Below the pieces are notes generated by a model. The model was not told where the DNA came from, did no database searches, and saw only the letters and a list, made by a program, of their open reading frames with translations. Shown here piece after piece: positions 8,240 through 18,743 of a DNA stretch of 64,000 nt. Made by a program: the position numbers and the translations under genes. Each line of letters begins with the position of its first letter. The first letter of the stretch is position 1. Location of the stretch: positions 96,011-160,010 of the forward strand of contig NZ_SJPT01000011.1 in the NCBI RefSeq assembly GCF_007860095.1, written 5' to 3'. The stretch is from Novipirellula galeiformis (GTDB taxonomy: Bacteria > Planctomycetota > Planctomycetia > Pirellulales > Pirellulaceae).

Positions 8240-10498
8240 CTATTTGATGAACAACATCTCTTGATACTTCGGTAGCGGCCACAGGTCATCGGCGACAATG
8301 CCTTCGAGGGCATCGACGCTTTCTCGAACCGCGTTCATGGCGGGCAACACCACTCGGCCATAGTGCTGGGCGTGTTCCGTTGAGCTACCTTCGAACGCGT
8401 CGTTCATCGCGCTGTAGAGGGTCGCCAAGTTCTGCTGCAGCGATTGGCGGAGCGAGCTGATCTCGTCCAAGGCGTCGGAGTCAAGCTCGCAGCCCAGCGA
8501 TTGCATGTTGACACAGGTCGTAGCGAGTTCGTTCTGGTAACGATTCACCGCGGGCAAGATCATGGTCTTGGCGATGTCAAAGGTCAAATTCGCTTCGACC
8601 TTGATCGACATGCAATATTGTTCCAAGTACGTTTCCAATCGACTTGCTAGCTCGCGAGGCGACAAGACTCCGTACTTTTGGAACATCTCGGTTACCTCGG
8701 GGGCTTCCAAGCTGGGCAATGCATCGGGAGTTGACTTCAGGTTCAACAAGCCCAAACGCTCCGCTTCATCATGCCAAGCGTCGGAATAGCCATCGCCATT
8801 AAAGATAATGCACGAGCACTCGTTCATGATCTCCGCCAACAACGTTTGAATGGCGCCGTGCAACGATTCGGGCTTGCCTTGCGTCGCCGCTTCCAATTTC
8901 GTCGCGCAGTAGTCAATCGACTCGGCCACGATCGTATTCATCGCGACCAACGGTCCCGCGATTGATTGATTTGAGCCGACCGCACGGAACTCAAAGCGGT
9001 TGCCTGTGAACGCAAAGGGGCTGGTGCGATTGCGATCCCCGGCGTCTTTCGGCAGCGGTGGCAAGACATCCACCCCGACGGTGAGCGTGCCTCGTTTGAT
9101 CGAAGAGTTCGCGCCCCCCGCCTTGATCTGCTCGAACACGTCGGTCAATTGGTCGCCCAAGAACACCGACATGATCGCGGGTGGCGCTTCGTTGGCTCCC
9201 AAGCGATGGTCGTTGCTGGCCGAAGCTACGACCGCTCGCAGCAAGCCTTGGTGCTTGTAGACGGCGCGAATCACTGCGGCACAGAACACCAAAAATTGTG
9301 CGTTGTCGTGAGGGGTGTCGCCAGGATCCATTAGGTTCCCCTGCGAGCGACTGCCGAGCGACCAATTCACATGCTTGCCCGAACCATTGACGCCGGCGAA
9401 CGGTTTCTCGTGCATCAAGCAAGTCATGCCATGCTTTTCCGCCATTCGCTTCAGCGTGGTCACTAGCAATTGTTGATGATCGGTCGCCAGATTTGCTGAT
9501 TCGAACATCGGTGCGATTTCATACTGGCCCGGCGCGACCTCGTTGTGCCGCGTCTTGACGGGCACGCCCAATTTGAATAACTCGCGTTCGGTTTCCATCA
9601 TGAACGCCAGCACGCGTTCGGGGATCGCGCCGAAGTAGTGATCGTCGAATTCTTGACCCTTGGGCGGCTTGGCACCAAACAGCGTTCGGCCTGCGTTGAT
9701 CAGATCGGGGCGTGCGTAGTAGAAATGACGGTCGATCAAGAAGTACTCTTGCTCGGGACCCGCGGTCGAGGCGACGAAGGCGCCATCGTGGTGCCCGAAC
9801 AATTTCAAGATCCGCTGGGTTTGTTGGTTCAACGCCTGCATCGATCGCAATACCGGCGTCTTCTTGTCCAACGCCTCTCCCGTCCATGACACAAACGCCG
9901 TCGGAATACAGAGCGTTTTTCCGTTGCGGTTTTCCAGGATGTAGGCGGGGCTCGTGACGTCCCAGATCGTGTAGCCACGCGCTTCGAACGTTTGTCGAAT
10001 GCCGCCGGTGGGAAAGCTCGAACCGTCCGGTTCCCCTTGGATCAATTGACTGCCACTGAACTCGGCGATCGCGCCACCCTTGCCGTCGGGGCTAAGGAAG
10101 CTGTCGTGTTTCTCGGCCGTAGCCCCGGTTAGCGGATAGAAGACGTGGGCGTAATGGGTCGCGCCCTTGGCGAGCGCCCATTCTTTCATCGCGGTGGCTG
10201 CCGCATCGGCCAACGAGTGATCGAGTTTCTGACCCGATTCGATTGTCTTCATCAACGATTGAAATACCGCTTCGGGCAATCGTTCCTGCATCACCTTTTT
10301 GCTGAACACATTGGCACAGAACAGGTCTTGCATCGGGACGGCGGAGGAATCGAGCGAGGGGGCACTGGATTGGTGGCCCGTCACCGCCGCGATCGCCGCG
10401 AGTCGCGCCGTGGTGGCAGGGGGCGTGGATGCGTGCCCGTTGCTGACTGGCCCACGTGTCGGCGTGCTCTTGGTCTCGGGGGGCAGCGTGGAGCTCAT
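8240..10498 (-). CDS. glnN: glutamine synthetase type III
   Basis: This is a 752-residue GSIII, far longer than GSI (about 470). The frame is open to 10615, but the ATG at 10498 ([10 protein letters not shown]) gives the usual N-terminus. Typical GSIII motifs are [72 protein letters not shown] and [19 protein letters not shown]. It forms glutamine from glutamate, ammonia and ATP in the cytosol and is the main ammonium-assimilation enzyme where GSI is absent or nitrogen is scarce. No PII or amt gene is adjacent. It is transcribed towards the strong terminator at 8177-8212. Confidence 0.95.
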   Translation of the reverse strand: MSSTLPPETKSTPTRGPVSNGHASTPPATTARLAAIAAVTGHQSSAPSLDSSAVPMQDLFCANVFSKKVMQERLPEAVFQSLMKTIESGQKLDHSLADAAATAMKEWALAKGATHYAHVFYPLTGATAEKHDSFLSPDGKGGAIAEFSGSQLIQGEPDGSSFPTGGIRQTFEARGYTIWDVTSPAYILENRNGKTLCIPTAFVSWTGEALDKKTPVLRSMQALNQQTQRILKLFGHHDGAFVASTAGPEQEYFLIDRHFYYARPDLINAGRTLFGAKPPKGQEFDDHYFGAIPERVLAFMMETERELFKLGVPVKTRHNEVAPGQYEIAPMFESANLATDHQQLLVTTLKRMAEKHGMTCLMHEKPFAGVNGSGKHVNWSLGSRSQGNLMDPGDTPHDNAQFLVFCAAVIRAVYKHQGLLRAVVASASNDHRLGANEAPPAIMSVFLGDQLTDVFEQIKAGGANSSIKRGTLTVGVDVLPPLPKDAGDRNRTSPFAFTGNRFEFRAVGSNQSIAGPLVAMNTIVAESIDYCATKLEAATQGKPESLHGAIQTLLAEIMNECSCIIFNGDGYSDAWHDEAERLGLLNLKSTPDALPSLEAPEVTEMFQKYGVLSPRELASRLETYLEQYCMSIKVEANLTFDIAKTMILPAVNRYQNELATTCVNMQSLGCELDSDALDEISSLRQSLQQNLATLYSAMNDAFEGSSTEHAQHYGRVVLPAMNAVRESVDALEGIVADDLWPLPKYQEMLFIK

Positions 10499-11086
10499 GA
10501 TCGATTCCTGGATTGCAAATGGGAAGTGAAGAGGGAGCGGTAGCCAGTTGCCTGGCGTGTCAGCAAATAGCAAAGCAATAGCAAACATTGTGCCCGTCTC
10601 CCAAACCAGCGGCAAATCGAACGCGGAAACGGCTCGCTAAAGGGAACCGTTTACTCGTATTTGACGGTGTTTTGGCTCGGTAAAAAAACATCCTGCCGAG
10701 CACGCTGCCGCGGGAGCGTGGTTCGCCGAAGAGGCTTGAGTTGCCCTGAATGCGCGCATGGATTGCCTAATCAATGGGCATCTCGACGGGAGGATGCGAG
10801 CTTCGATGGGCGTCGCGAGCTATGCTTGACGTGTTAGGGAAAACAAAGGTTCCAGGAGTCGTTCCCCGCCAGAGTTTGGGGATTTGATTCATCAAAGCAG
10901 CGGCTCTTCGTCTGGGATCGCATCGTTTTTGCAACGACGGAGCTCCGTACGTAGAATGTCGTGCCCCGCCGCTCGCAATCGCCTACGGGTTCATTTGAGC
11001 TGCTTCAGCCCGCCGCATTCGGATTTGCCCCTTTGAGTCTTCTTGAGATTCCCTCATCTCATCCTTACATCGTTTAGTCAATCAAC
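10499..11086. other. divergent intergenic region without recognised gene
   Basis: This 588-base region separates the divergent glnN and the secreted 1220-residue gene. I see no coding region. A short hairpin gctcgg...ccgagc occurs near 10674-10704 and several purine-rich stretches follow. Promoters for both genes must lie here, but no convincing -35/-10 pair stands out. Confidence 0.4.
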
Positions 11087-14000
11087 ATGAAATTTTGCCC
11101 GCCCCATTCCGTCTTTGTCACGGTTGTCTTGTCGCTTTCACTTTTGGGGATCCCAGGTCCTGTTAAGTCAGCTGGTGCCGAGGATTCTCCACAAGCACCC
11201 GTGATCGAGCATCTCAGCACGCAGGCGGTGCTTGCCGAAGAGGGTTCCCGTTGGCATGTGCAGGTGCGTTTCACCACCTCAGCACCGGCGATCTGTTACG
11301 TGACGAGCGGTCCCTCGGCCGCAGCACTCAAAGCGGGCAGGCCTGAAATCGAAGCCCTGCGCAACCACCGATTCGATGTTGCTGCGACGATCGGACAGCC
11401 CCATTTCATCCAAGTTCATGGCACGGCCGGAGAGCGGGGCTTTTCGTCGGACGTCATCGAAGTGGCACCGCCGAAACCCTTTCCCGCCGGATCCGGAAAG
11501 CGAACGGAGGTTCCCCTGACCGTGCGAGAAACGGCCGGCGTCGCTCGCAATGAACCGGTCACGTTTGGTTTGCCGATCCCGCAAGGGGCGCTCGGCCATC
11601 CGGATAGCGTTGCACTCTTGGATGGGAAAAACGCGATCGCCGCGCAATGCCGCGCGCTGGTCCGCTGGCCTGATCGCACGGTGAAATGGCTACTCGTCAG
11701 CGGGCGGGTCGAGCTGAAGGCCAATCAGACCAAAAATCTCACGCTTGCCTTTGGTGGTGACGTCAAACCGGCGACGGATTCCGCTAAATCCTTGCTGCAG
11801 GAAAGCGGCAACTCGATGGTGGTGGATACCGGGAAAACTCGTTTTGTGATGGACCGCAAAACCGGTCTCGGCACCATCGAAACCGCCAACGGACTGCTCA
11901 GTCAACTGCCCCAGTCCCGTTTGACCAGCACCGACGGACGCGTCTTCATGGGCAAAGTCGAGAGCGGCACGGTGGAGGAGAGCGGGCCGCAAAGGGTCGT
12001 GATTCTGACTCGTGGGCATCATCTCGACGAAGCGGGCGAGCCGCTGTTTGGCTTCGAGTTGCGGTACTTTCTTCACGCAGGGGATCCCTATGTCCGCGTC
12101 GATCACATTCTGCAGCACGACATCGTGTCGGCGGACATGAAGTATGGCGACGAGATGAAATCGTTCCGCTCGCTGGATCTCGTTTTCGGCACCGAAACGG
12201 AGGGAGCTCGTGTCGCGATCGATGAAAACAAAAAACACTCGCTTGCTCCTGGTGAACGTCTTTTTCAGCACGAGAGCGATGCCTTCTCGTTGCCCTCGGG
12301 CGGCACCGGAACTCGTTCGCCCGGGCTGGCGACTTCAGGCAAGTTGACCGTCGCGGTGCGAGATTTCTGGCAGCAGTGGCCCAAGGCGATCACCGCTGAA
12401 AGAGGGGCTCTGGCGCTGGGGCTCTACCCTGCGATTGACTCCGAGGACCGCTACGCGAATCGGCCCAACGAGCACGTCCTTTACTTCTATCTGCGTGACG
12501 GGAACTACACGTTCCGCTCTGGATTTGAAAAACGGCACGAACTTTTAATCGGTCCCTCGACGGGCGAGGTCCAGTGGGATGAAATCGAGGGCCGCGTGAA
12601 CGAACCGCTGCTGGTAACGGCTTCACCGGACTGGTATCTCGGTTCGGGGGCACTGGCGGGTCTGGCGGCCCAGAATGCACCGGAGTTTTCGGCCTATGAC
12701 AAAATGCTTGCCGACGATACCGACGGCTACGTCGCGCAGCGTGAGGAAAACAACTGGTATGGACTGATGAACTTCGGCGACTGGTGGGGCGAGCGAGGCG
12801 GCAACTGGGGGAACATCGAATACGATCTGCAAAACGCCATGCTGACCCAGTATTTTCGCACCGCCGACAAACGCTTTTTTGATGTCGCCGAGGACGCCGC
12901 CCGCCACAATGCCGACGTCGACGTCGTGCACTTTGCGGCCGGACAAAAGGCCGGTCCCGGTAACGCCCGGCGGGTCGGACAAGCCTGGGTTCACTGCATG
13001 GGACACACCGGCGGCTACTATCCCCGCGATTACATGGGGATGTCGATCTACGCTCAGGGCTACGCCGAAAACGAAGGGCACATGTGGAATCAAGGCAATC
13101 TCGCCTATTGGCTGCTGACGGGAGATCAACAGGTCCGTCGTTCCGCGTTGCAGTTGGGCGACTGGCTGGCCGGGCCGAACACCATCGACTTCCGCTACGG
13201 CAACGCCCGCGTTCCCGGTTGGATGGGCATCATCGCGATGTCATCCTACTTCGCCACCCAGGATCCTTATTACCTCAATGCGATGCACTTGATCTATGAA
13301 GAGGTCCAGGAGAAGGCCGACCCCCAAGCGGGATTGTGGGTGCACAAACTCAGCCGCGGTCACTGCAATTGCGAGGAACCCCATTACGGCGAAGCGGGAT
13401 TCATGGCCGGCGTGATGATGACGTCCCTCAAATACTATTATCTCGCGACCGGTGACGAGGAGATCGCACAACGGATCGTGAATATCGCTCGTTGGCTGGT
13501 GGATAATCTGTACGATGCGAAGTCCGGTAATTTTCGCTACACCTCGTGCCCGCTGACAGGTGTCGCGTCGACCAGTCCGCTGATTATTGCCAATGGACTC
13601 GCCTTTGCGGCCAACCAATCCCGCGACAGAAATTTGATGCGGGTGGCGCAGGAGACGTTTCTGCGGGGCATGATCGCTGCGGGCACGGCAACCCGCGGCA
13701 AGTCGCTCGCCTACACCACTTGTTCGGCACCGTTCGCGCTCGATGAGATGGCGCATTTTCCCGGGCCTACGCTCGCCGAGGAGTACCATCGTAATGTCGA
13801 AGCCGCACTGGACCCTACGCGGGGAATTCTGCCCAGTGCCGTGCCGAATCCTGATTTCGAACAGCACACCGACGGTTGGGTGGCCCGTCCCGGCTTGAAA
13901 TTGACCCATAGCAGCGAAATTCGTCACAGTGGCGTCGGAGCCGCCAAGATCTCAGGCCGCAGCGACAAACAGAACGAATATGTCGTGACACGTTACGCCA

Positions 14001-14749
14001 GCGGCCCCCCGTGGGAGATCCTGACGCTTAGACCCGGTAAAAAAATGCGTCTGCTTCTGTGGCTACGGATCGACCAAATCAGTGAGGGTGCGCCTGCCCC
14101 GACCGCGCGACTTTCCACGCGCAGCCGAGGCCGGACGCGGCAATCGTTCCCGACCGAGCCCTACGACCTGACGCGGCTCGGCGAATGGCAACTACTGCAG
14201 ACCGAGTTCACGGTTCCCGCAGGGACCGATGCCGCTTACATCGCCGTCGGCACTCATACTAAAGAGCCCGTCGAAGCCACCCTTTATCTCGACGATGTCA
14301 ATCTCGTGCCCGCCGATGCACCGCAGTCGCGCGATACTTATCTGTGGTCGTTGGTCGAAGCGGAAGACGCCAAACGCAGCGGTGCCGTTGAGCTCATCGA
14401 TGAAGATCTACTTGATGGGTGGAAGTTCCTCGCCACCGCCTCCGGCGTGAAAGCAGGCACAGCCACCTTTACCGTCAATGTCCCCGAATCCGCCTCGTAT
14501 CCGGTCCGTTTACGGGCCCGGAATCCCGCCAACGCCTCCGACGAAGCGGGCTCGGCGGCGCCGATGCAAGTCATTGTTGATGGAGGCGAAGCGATCAAGC
14601 TCGATGTTGACAGCAGTAGTTGGAAATGGTTTTCGCTTCCTGAAGAACTGACGTTTGACGCAGGAGAGCACCAGATCGAAATCCGTTTTCCCGAGAACAG
14701 TGGCGTTCAGTTACATTCCATGTTGATCGGTGGACTTCCGCTGCAGTAG
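11087..14749 (+). CDS. secreted RIFT-barrel / exo-rhamnogalacturonan lyase-like protein (PcRGLX/YetA family)
   Basis: This 1220-residue protein has a signal peptide (VFVTVVLSLSLLGIPGPVKSAGA), an N-terminal beta domain, then the PcRGLX/YetA core: VPLTVRETAGVARNEPVTFG with PIPQGAL, VRWPDRTVKWLLVSG and FELRYFLHAGDPYVRVDH (about 140-340). An alpha/alpha-toroid follows (about 500-920; NEGHMWNQGNLAYWLLTGD, HYGEAGFMAGVMMTSLKYYY). Two C-terminal beta-sandwiches resemble carbohydrate-binding modules (about 925-1070, beginning NPDFEQHTDGW, and 1085-1220). Characterised relatives are exo-acting rhamnogalacturonan lyases (PL26). Export and multidomain form fit breakdown of algal or plant polysaccharide. 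The substrate is not proven, and no sulfatase or other CAZyme is adjacent. Confidence 0.8.
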   Translation: MKFCPPHSVFVTVVLSLSLLGIPGPVKSAGAEDSPQAPVIEHLSTQAVLAEEGSRWHVQVRFTTSAPAICYVTSGPSAAALKAGRPEIEALRNHRFDVAATIGQPHFIQVHGTAGERGFSSDVIEVAPPKPFPAGSGKRTEVPLTVRETAGVARNEPVTFGLPIPQGALGHPDSVALLDGKNAIAAQCRALVRWPDRTVKWLLVSGRVELKANQTKNLTLAFGGDVKPATDSAKSLLQESGNSMVVDTGKTRFVMDRKTGLGTIETANGLLSQLPQSRLTSTDGRVFMGKVESGTVEESGPQRVVILTRGHHLDEAGEPLFGFELRYFLHAGDPYVRVDHILQHDIVSADMKYGDEMKSFRSLDLVFGTETEGARVAIDENKKHSLAPGERLFQHESDAFSLPSGGTGTRSPGLATSGKLTVAVRDFWQQWPKAITAERGALALGLYPAIDSEDRYANRPNEHVLYFYLRDGNYTFRSGFEKRHELLIGPSTGEVQWDEIEGRVNEPLLVTASPDWYLGSGALAGLAAQNAPEFSAYDKMLADDTDGYVAQREENNWYGLMNFGDWWGERGGNWGNIEYDLQNAMLTQYFRTADKRFFDVAEDAARHNADVDVVHFAAGQKAGPGNARRVGQAWVHCMGHTGGYYPRDYMGMSIYAQGYAENEGHMWNQGNLAYWLLTGDQQVRRSALQLGDWLAGPNTIDFRYGNARVPGWMGIIAMSSYFATQDPYYLNAMHLIYEEVQEKADPQAGLWVHKLSRGHCNCEEPHYGEAGFMAGVMMTSLKYYYLATGDEEIAQRIVNIARWLVDNLYDAKSGNFRYTSCPLTGVASTSPLIIANGLAFAANQSRDRNLMRVAQETFLRGMIAAGTATRGKSLAYTTCSAPFALDEMAHFPGPTLAEEYHRNVEAALDPTRGILPSAVPNPDFEQHTDGWVARPGLKLTHSSEIRHSGVGAAKISGRSDKQNEYVVTRYASGPPWEILTLRPGKKMRLLLWLRIDQISEGAPAPTARLSTRSRGRTRQSFPTEPYDLTRLGEWQLLQTEFTVPAGTDAAYIAVGTHTKEPVEATLYLDDVNLVPADAPQSRDTYLWSLVEAEDAKRSGAVELIDEDLLDGWKFLATASGVKAGTATFTVNVPESASYPVRLRARNPANASDEAGSAAPMQVIVDGGEAIKLDVDSSSWKWFSLPEELTFDAGEHQIEIRFPENSGVQLHSMLIGGLPLQ

Positions 14750-14766
14750 CTCGAATCGGGGGAGTC

Positions 14767-15340
14767 GGGTAGGGCCGGTTCCGACCGGCCAATTTCGATC
14801 GGTCACGTCGGCGATGATGATGTTGCTGTAAACGCCAGCCGATACAGCTTCCTCGAGTCCTTGGCCAAGCAACTCGTAATCTTAATCTTACTCATAATCT
14901 TAATCCCGTCTGCGCAAGCCTGCGCCGGACCGGAACCAGTCGGAGAAGATTAGGATTAAGAGTAAGATTATGATTAAGAGATAGAAGGAGGTTACGTCGA
15001 GTAGTGCCGGTTCCCACCGGTCGATTTCGATCGGTCGTGCTCGCGAAGGCGATGTTGCTGAAAAAGCCAATCGGTACTGCTTCGTGGAATCCTTGGCCAA
15101 GTAACTCTTTAACGCAGCCCCAACGGGGCGGTCCTGTGTCAGCCCAGGGTGAAGCCCTGGTTTTTTGTTTCCGAAATGGGACCTGCAGCCCCAACGGGGC
15201 GGCCCTAAACCCATGGTTGATTCGGGCCGCCCCGTTGGGGCTTTGTGTTCGTAAACGTGTTCCGTTGCCCCAGGGCGGCGCTGTGCTCTGCCCTGGGCTG
15301 ACATAGGGCCGCCCCCTTGGAGCTGAACAGTCACGCCCAA
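14767..15340. repeat. complex repeat array, left copy (family B)
   Basis: The array consists of units starting gtagggccggttccgaccgg or a close variant, then gctgtaaacgccaatcgata-like sequence and tccttggccaagcaactc. The first unit (14767-14998) ends in a long hairpin whose arms of about 30 bases are built from taatcttaatcttactcata and its complement around a GC-rich loop. The second unit (14999-15340) instead carries gcagccccaacggggcggtc and a matching ccgccccgttggggct, with further palindromes of cagcccaggg and ccctgggctg. Related units recur at 17819-18690. Open frames over it are not genes. Confidence 0.85.
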
Positions 15341-15422
15341 ATCCATTCGTAGTCAATCGCAAGTCCATAGCCGATTCGACGATCCTCATTGCCTGATAAA
15401 ACTTTTGAGGTGCCGCCGACGA

Positions 15423-15428
15423 TATAAT
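15423..15428 (+). promoter_or_regulatory. candidate -10 box of the LRR-like gene
   Basis: A perfect TATAAT sits in the context gacgaTATAATcgacg, 135 bases before the LRR-like start. The NYN gene has nearly the same context at 16970. No good -35 box is seen at the right spacing, so this is a candidate only. Confidence 0.4.
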
Positions 15429-15563
15429 CGACGCGTGAGTGCACCGGATGCAGGTTGATGAAGCAAGCGGTAGCTCGATCAATCGAAATCGAATCAAATC
15501 ACCCAAACGTAAAGACACAATTTAGGTCGGGGGAACCATTGCACACTAACGTGGCAAAAAACA

Positions 15564-16433
15564 ATGAGCGACTGGCAACCTAACATCTGCGACTGCCCAG
15601 CCGGTGACTTGATTACGATCGATTCGCAGCATTGGGACGCCTGTTTGCGCAGGCTTTCCAAGGGAGATCTCGCGGGCGTTCATATTTCGGCAATGTCCCG
15701 TTACGCGGAGAAGGACCTTGAGTTCTTACGAGACTTTCCCAACATCACGGCAGTCGCTATCAGTTATGGGAAAGGAATTGATCTGGCGGGGCTGCAGTAT
15801 CTCAAAGGCTTGCAGTACTTGACTTTGGATACCTACAAAGGTCCGCCGGATTTGGGCCAGTTCTCGAAACTGCGGACGCTGAGCGCCGAGTGGTCGCCGC
15901 AATTGAGTCCGGATGAACGCAACGAGCAACTAGAGAATTTGACGCTTTTTAAGTACAAGTGTCCCCGCTCTGATTTGAGTTGCCTTCCGGTGGTTCCATC
16001 GCTAAAACACCTCGAATTGAACTTGTCTGCGATCACTTCGCTCGAGGGAGTTGAGCGGCAGCGGCATGTGCAATCGCTGCATTTCTACCGGTTTGCGAAG
16101 TTAACCCGCATTGCCGATATCACCTCTCTGTCAGGCGGGAGTTTGCAGCTAGTTAAGTTCGAGCTGTGTAAGAAGATCGAAGACATCGATCAACTTGGAC
16201 AATTGGAGAGCGTTAAGAAGATGACGCTTGATCGTTGTGCTGACATTAAGGACTTGGAGTTTCTGCGAGGATGTTCGCAGCTGGAAGAGTTCGTCATCTT
16301 GGACACGAAGATCCTTAGCGGTGACCTTCGTCCGCTTCTTGATCTACCGAAGCTGAGGTATTTTTGTACTTCCGATAAACGTCACCATTCTCATTCAAAA
16401 GCTGAGATCAACGCCTTGCTGCGAAGTAGGTAG
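15564..16433 (+). CDS. leucine-rich-repeat-like protein
   Basis: The 289-residue protein has no signal peptide and consists of repeated units of about 22-25 residues with LRR character: LEFLRDFPNITAVAISYG, LAGLQYLKGLQYLTLDTY, LSCLPVVPSLKHLELNLS, then DLEFLRGCSQLEEFVILD and LRPLLDLPKLRYFCTSDK. This predicts a curved solenoid used for protein-protein contact; the partner is unknown. The start ATG (MSDWQPN) follows a stretch of repeats and the candidate -10 box. Together with the NYN gene it lies between two related repeat arrays, which could make this segment an exchangeable island. Confidence 0.7.
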   Translation: MSDWQPNICDCPAGDLITIDSQHWDACLRRLSKGDLAGVHISAMSRYAEKDLEFLRDFPNITAVAISYGKGIDLAGLQYLKGLQYLTLDTYKGPPDLGQFSKLRTLSAEWSPQLSPDERNEQLENLTLFKYKCPRSDLSCLPVVPSLKHLELNLSAITSLEGVERQRHVQSLHFYRFAKLTRIADITSLSGGSLQLVKFELCKKIEDIDQLGQLESVKKMTLDRCADIKDLEFLRGCSQLEEFVILDTKILSGDLRPLLDLPKLRYFCTSDKRHHSHSKAEINALLRSR

Positions 16434-17092
16434 GACCGGTTCCTACAGAGCGGGGTTCGAGGGGCTGTTTGGTTTTCTTTGTGAGCTTTGTGCCCTGTTG
16501 TGGCTAGAAAAGTAAAAGACGATGCCACCCAGCGAATGGACGTGTCAGAACGACCAGAGTTTGCCGACGATATCGGAGGTTGCGGTTATGGAGATGGGCT
16601 GGCCACGAAAGGGCACGAGGGACACAACGGAAGAAAAGAAGGTGATGTTAGCGGGCGTACATTCTTAATGCAGTAGAGGAGGGCTTCGCCGGAGGCAGGC
16701 TAAGTGTTCGATTTTCGATTGGCATTGCAGGACGAAGAAAAGGCGAACGGGGTCGATTCGAACGTGCCGGCCTCCGCGTCGTGGATGGAAGACAGGTTGA
16801 AAAATGGGAGGTTAAGAAATCGGAACACAAAATCAAGGAAACCGATTCCGACAGCGGTGTAGCGGGGGAAGGAGAGGAACGAACGGTGGGAACCAGCCCT
16901 ACTTTTGCTTATTAATCTGGCGATTGACGGTACAAATCGCGTGCTCCACTTTTCAGCCGTGACCGACGCTATAATCGACCGCGGGGTGGCACCCAACACG
17001 TTTGTCGCAGCGACCTTCATGCCGTGCTTCGGTCTACGCCTCTTGCTGTGCCCCATTCCCTTGCTCACCGTTCCCTTGAGTGATCGACATTC
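16434..17092. other. intergenic stretch with degenerate repeats, no gene seen
   Basis: About 660 bases lie between the LRR-like and NYN genes. It holds the low-complexity motifs ctttgtgagctttgtgccc (about 16476-16494) and cacgaaagggcacgaggg (about 16602-16622). Short open frames on both strands lack coding character. The last 130 bases carry the candidate NYN promoter. Confidence 0.45.
16970..16975 (+). promoter_or_regulatory. candidate -10 box of the NYN-domain gene
   Basis: TATAAT in the context gacgcTATAATcgacc lies 118 bases before the NYN gene start. The flanks match those of the candidate at 15423 (gacgaTATAATcgacg). The -35 region is not clear. Confidence 0.4.
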
Positions 17093-17818
17093 ATGCCTGA
17101 CAACAGTCTCGACGACAGCATTGCGTTACTGATTGATGCGGACAACGCGCCGGCCGCAAAGATCGACTTCATCATCTCCGAACTGGCCACCTACGGCGTC
17201 GTCAATATCCGAAAAGCCTATGGAAACTGGACCAAGCGTGCGCTGGATGGTTGGATCAAGGTGCTGCATGAATATGCGATTGCCCCGAAACAATGTTTCG
17301 ACCTGGTGAAAGGAAAAAACGCGGCCGACATGTCGCTGCTGATCGACGCCATGGACATCCTCTACACCAAGCAGGTCAATACGTTTGGTCTGGTTTCGTC
17401 GGACTGCGACTTCACCCCGCTGGTTCTTCGGCTGCGAGAGGATGGTAAGCAAGTCATCGGATTCGGCCGACAAACATCGCCGGAGGCCTTCGTGTTGGCG
17501 TGCAGTCATTTCATCTATCTGGACGAAGACGACACCAGCAAAACGCCGCAGAAGAAGAAGGAGAATTCGCTCTCCTCGCTAAAACAAAACACCAAACTGA
17601 TCAACACGCTTCGGTCGGCCGTCAAGGACGCAGCCGACGAAGATGGTTGGGCATCGCTTGGCCCCGTAGGGTCTTACATTTCCAACCAAGGACCGTTCAA
17701 TCACCGCACCTACGGTTTTCCAAAACTCAGTGACATGTTTGAGGCGATCGATCTGTTCGAAATCAAAAAGAGCAAGCAAGCTGGCCGAACCGCCGTTTAC
17801 GTAAGGCTCCGAAAGTGA
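17093..17818 (+). CDS. NYN-domain (PIN-like) protein with OST-HTH/LOTUS domain
   Basis: Residues about 8-150 form a NYN/LabA-like PIN-fold domain with the acidic positions expected of this nuclease superfamily: IALLIDADNAP (Asp15, Asp17), KNAADMSLLIDAMDIL and GLVSSDCDFTPLV. Residues about 165-240 match an OST-HTH/LOTUS module (LINTLRSAVKDAADEDGWASL, then NHRTYGFPKLSDMFEAIDLFEI), which binds RNA, including G-quadruplex RNA in eukaryotic proteins. A lysine-rich linker joins them. The likely role is RNA cleavage or silencing, by analogy with MARF1-type proteins; targets are unknown. It lies between the two family B repeat arrays. Confidence 0.88.
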   Translation: MPDNSLDDSIALLIDADNAPAAKIDFIISELATYGVVNIRKAYGNWTKRALDGWIKVLHEYAIAPKQCFDLVKGKNAADMSLLIDAMDILYTKQVNTFGLVSSDCDFTPLVLRLREDGKQVIGFGRQTSPEAFVLACSHFIYLDEDDTSKTPQKKKENSLSSLKQNTKLINTLRSAVKDAADEDGWASLGPVGSYISNQGPFNHRTYGFPKLSDMFEAIDLFEIKKSKQAGRTAVYVRLRK

Positions 17819-18700
17819 GTCGAGTAGGGCCGGTACCGACCGGCCGATTTCGAACCGTCACGCTCGCGATGGCGACGTTGCTGTAAACGCCAATCGATAC
17901 GGCTTCCTCGAGTCTTTGGCCAAGCAACTCATAATCTTAATCCCGTCTGCGCAAGCCTGCGCCGGACCGGAACCAGTCGGAGAAGATTAGGATTAAGAGT
18001 AAGATTATGATTAAGAATTAAAAGGTGGCCACGTCGAGTAGTGCCGGTTCCGACCGGCCGATTTCGATCAGTCACGCCCGCGATGGCGACGTTGCTGTAA
18101 ACGCCAATCGATACGGTTTCGCCGAGTCCTTGAACAAGCAACTCTTTAACGCAGCCCCAACGGGGCGGTCGTAAACCCGTGGTTGATTCGGGCCGCCCCG
18201 TTGGGGCTTTGGTTTGTAAACTGTTCCGCCCCCCCAGGGCGGCGCTGTGCTGTGCCCTGGGCTGACATAGGACCGCCCCCCTTGGGGCTGAACAGTCACG
18301 CTCGCGATGGCGACGTTGCTGTAAACGCCAATCGATACCGCTTCCTCGAGTCCTTGGCCAAGCAACTCGTAATCTTAATCTTACTCGTAATCTTAATCCC
18401 GTCTGCGCAAGCCCGCGCCGGACCGGCACCAGTCGGAGAAGATTAGGATTAAGAGTATGATTAAGAATTAAAAGGTGCCACGTCGAGTAGTGCCGGTTCC
18501 GACCGGCCGATTACGGTCGATCACACTCGCGATGGCGACGTTGCTGTAAACGCCAATCGATACAGCTTCCTCAAGTCCTTGAACAAGCAACTCATAATCT
18601 TAATCCCGTCTGCGCAAGCCTGCGCCGGACCGGCACCAGTCGGAGAAGATTAGGATTAAGAGTAAGGTTAGGATTAAGAAATAGAAGGTGATATCGCATG
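17819..18700. repeat. complex repeat array, right copy (family B)
   Basis: At least three head-to-tail units begin gtcgagtagggccggtaccg or gtcgagtagtgccggttccg (about 17819, 18030 and 18481), and each continues with gctgtaaacgccaatcgata. They end in the taatcttaatccc ... gattaggattaagag hairpin. The middle unit also contains the gccccaacggggcgg / ccgccccgttggggc and cagggcggcgctgtgct palindromes and an extra internal copy. The array matches 14767-15340 closely. It ends near tcgcatgctgatgcga, just before the ggt stop codon. I see no gene in it. Confidence 0.85.
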
Positions 18701-18743
18701 CTGATGCGAGCTACCCGAGTGCAAGCAATGGTTTCAACCATGC

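Noticed and set aside
14892..15518. Two overlapping minus-strand frames (208 and 148 codons) with repeated peptide stretches, plus similar frames at 17929-18429
   Set aside because: They fall entirely within the family B repeat arrays. The shared peptides come from the repeated DNA, not from a protein family.
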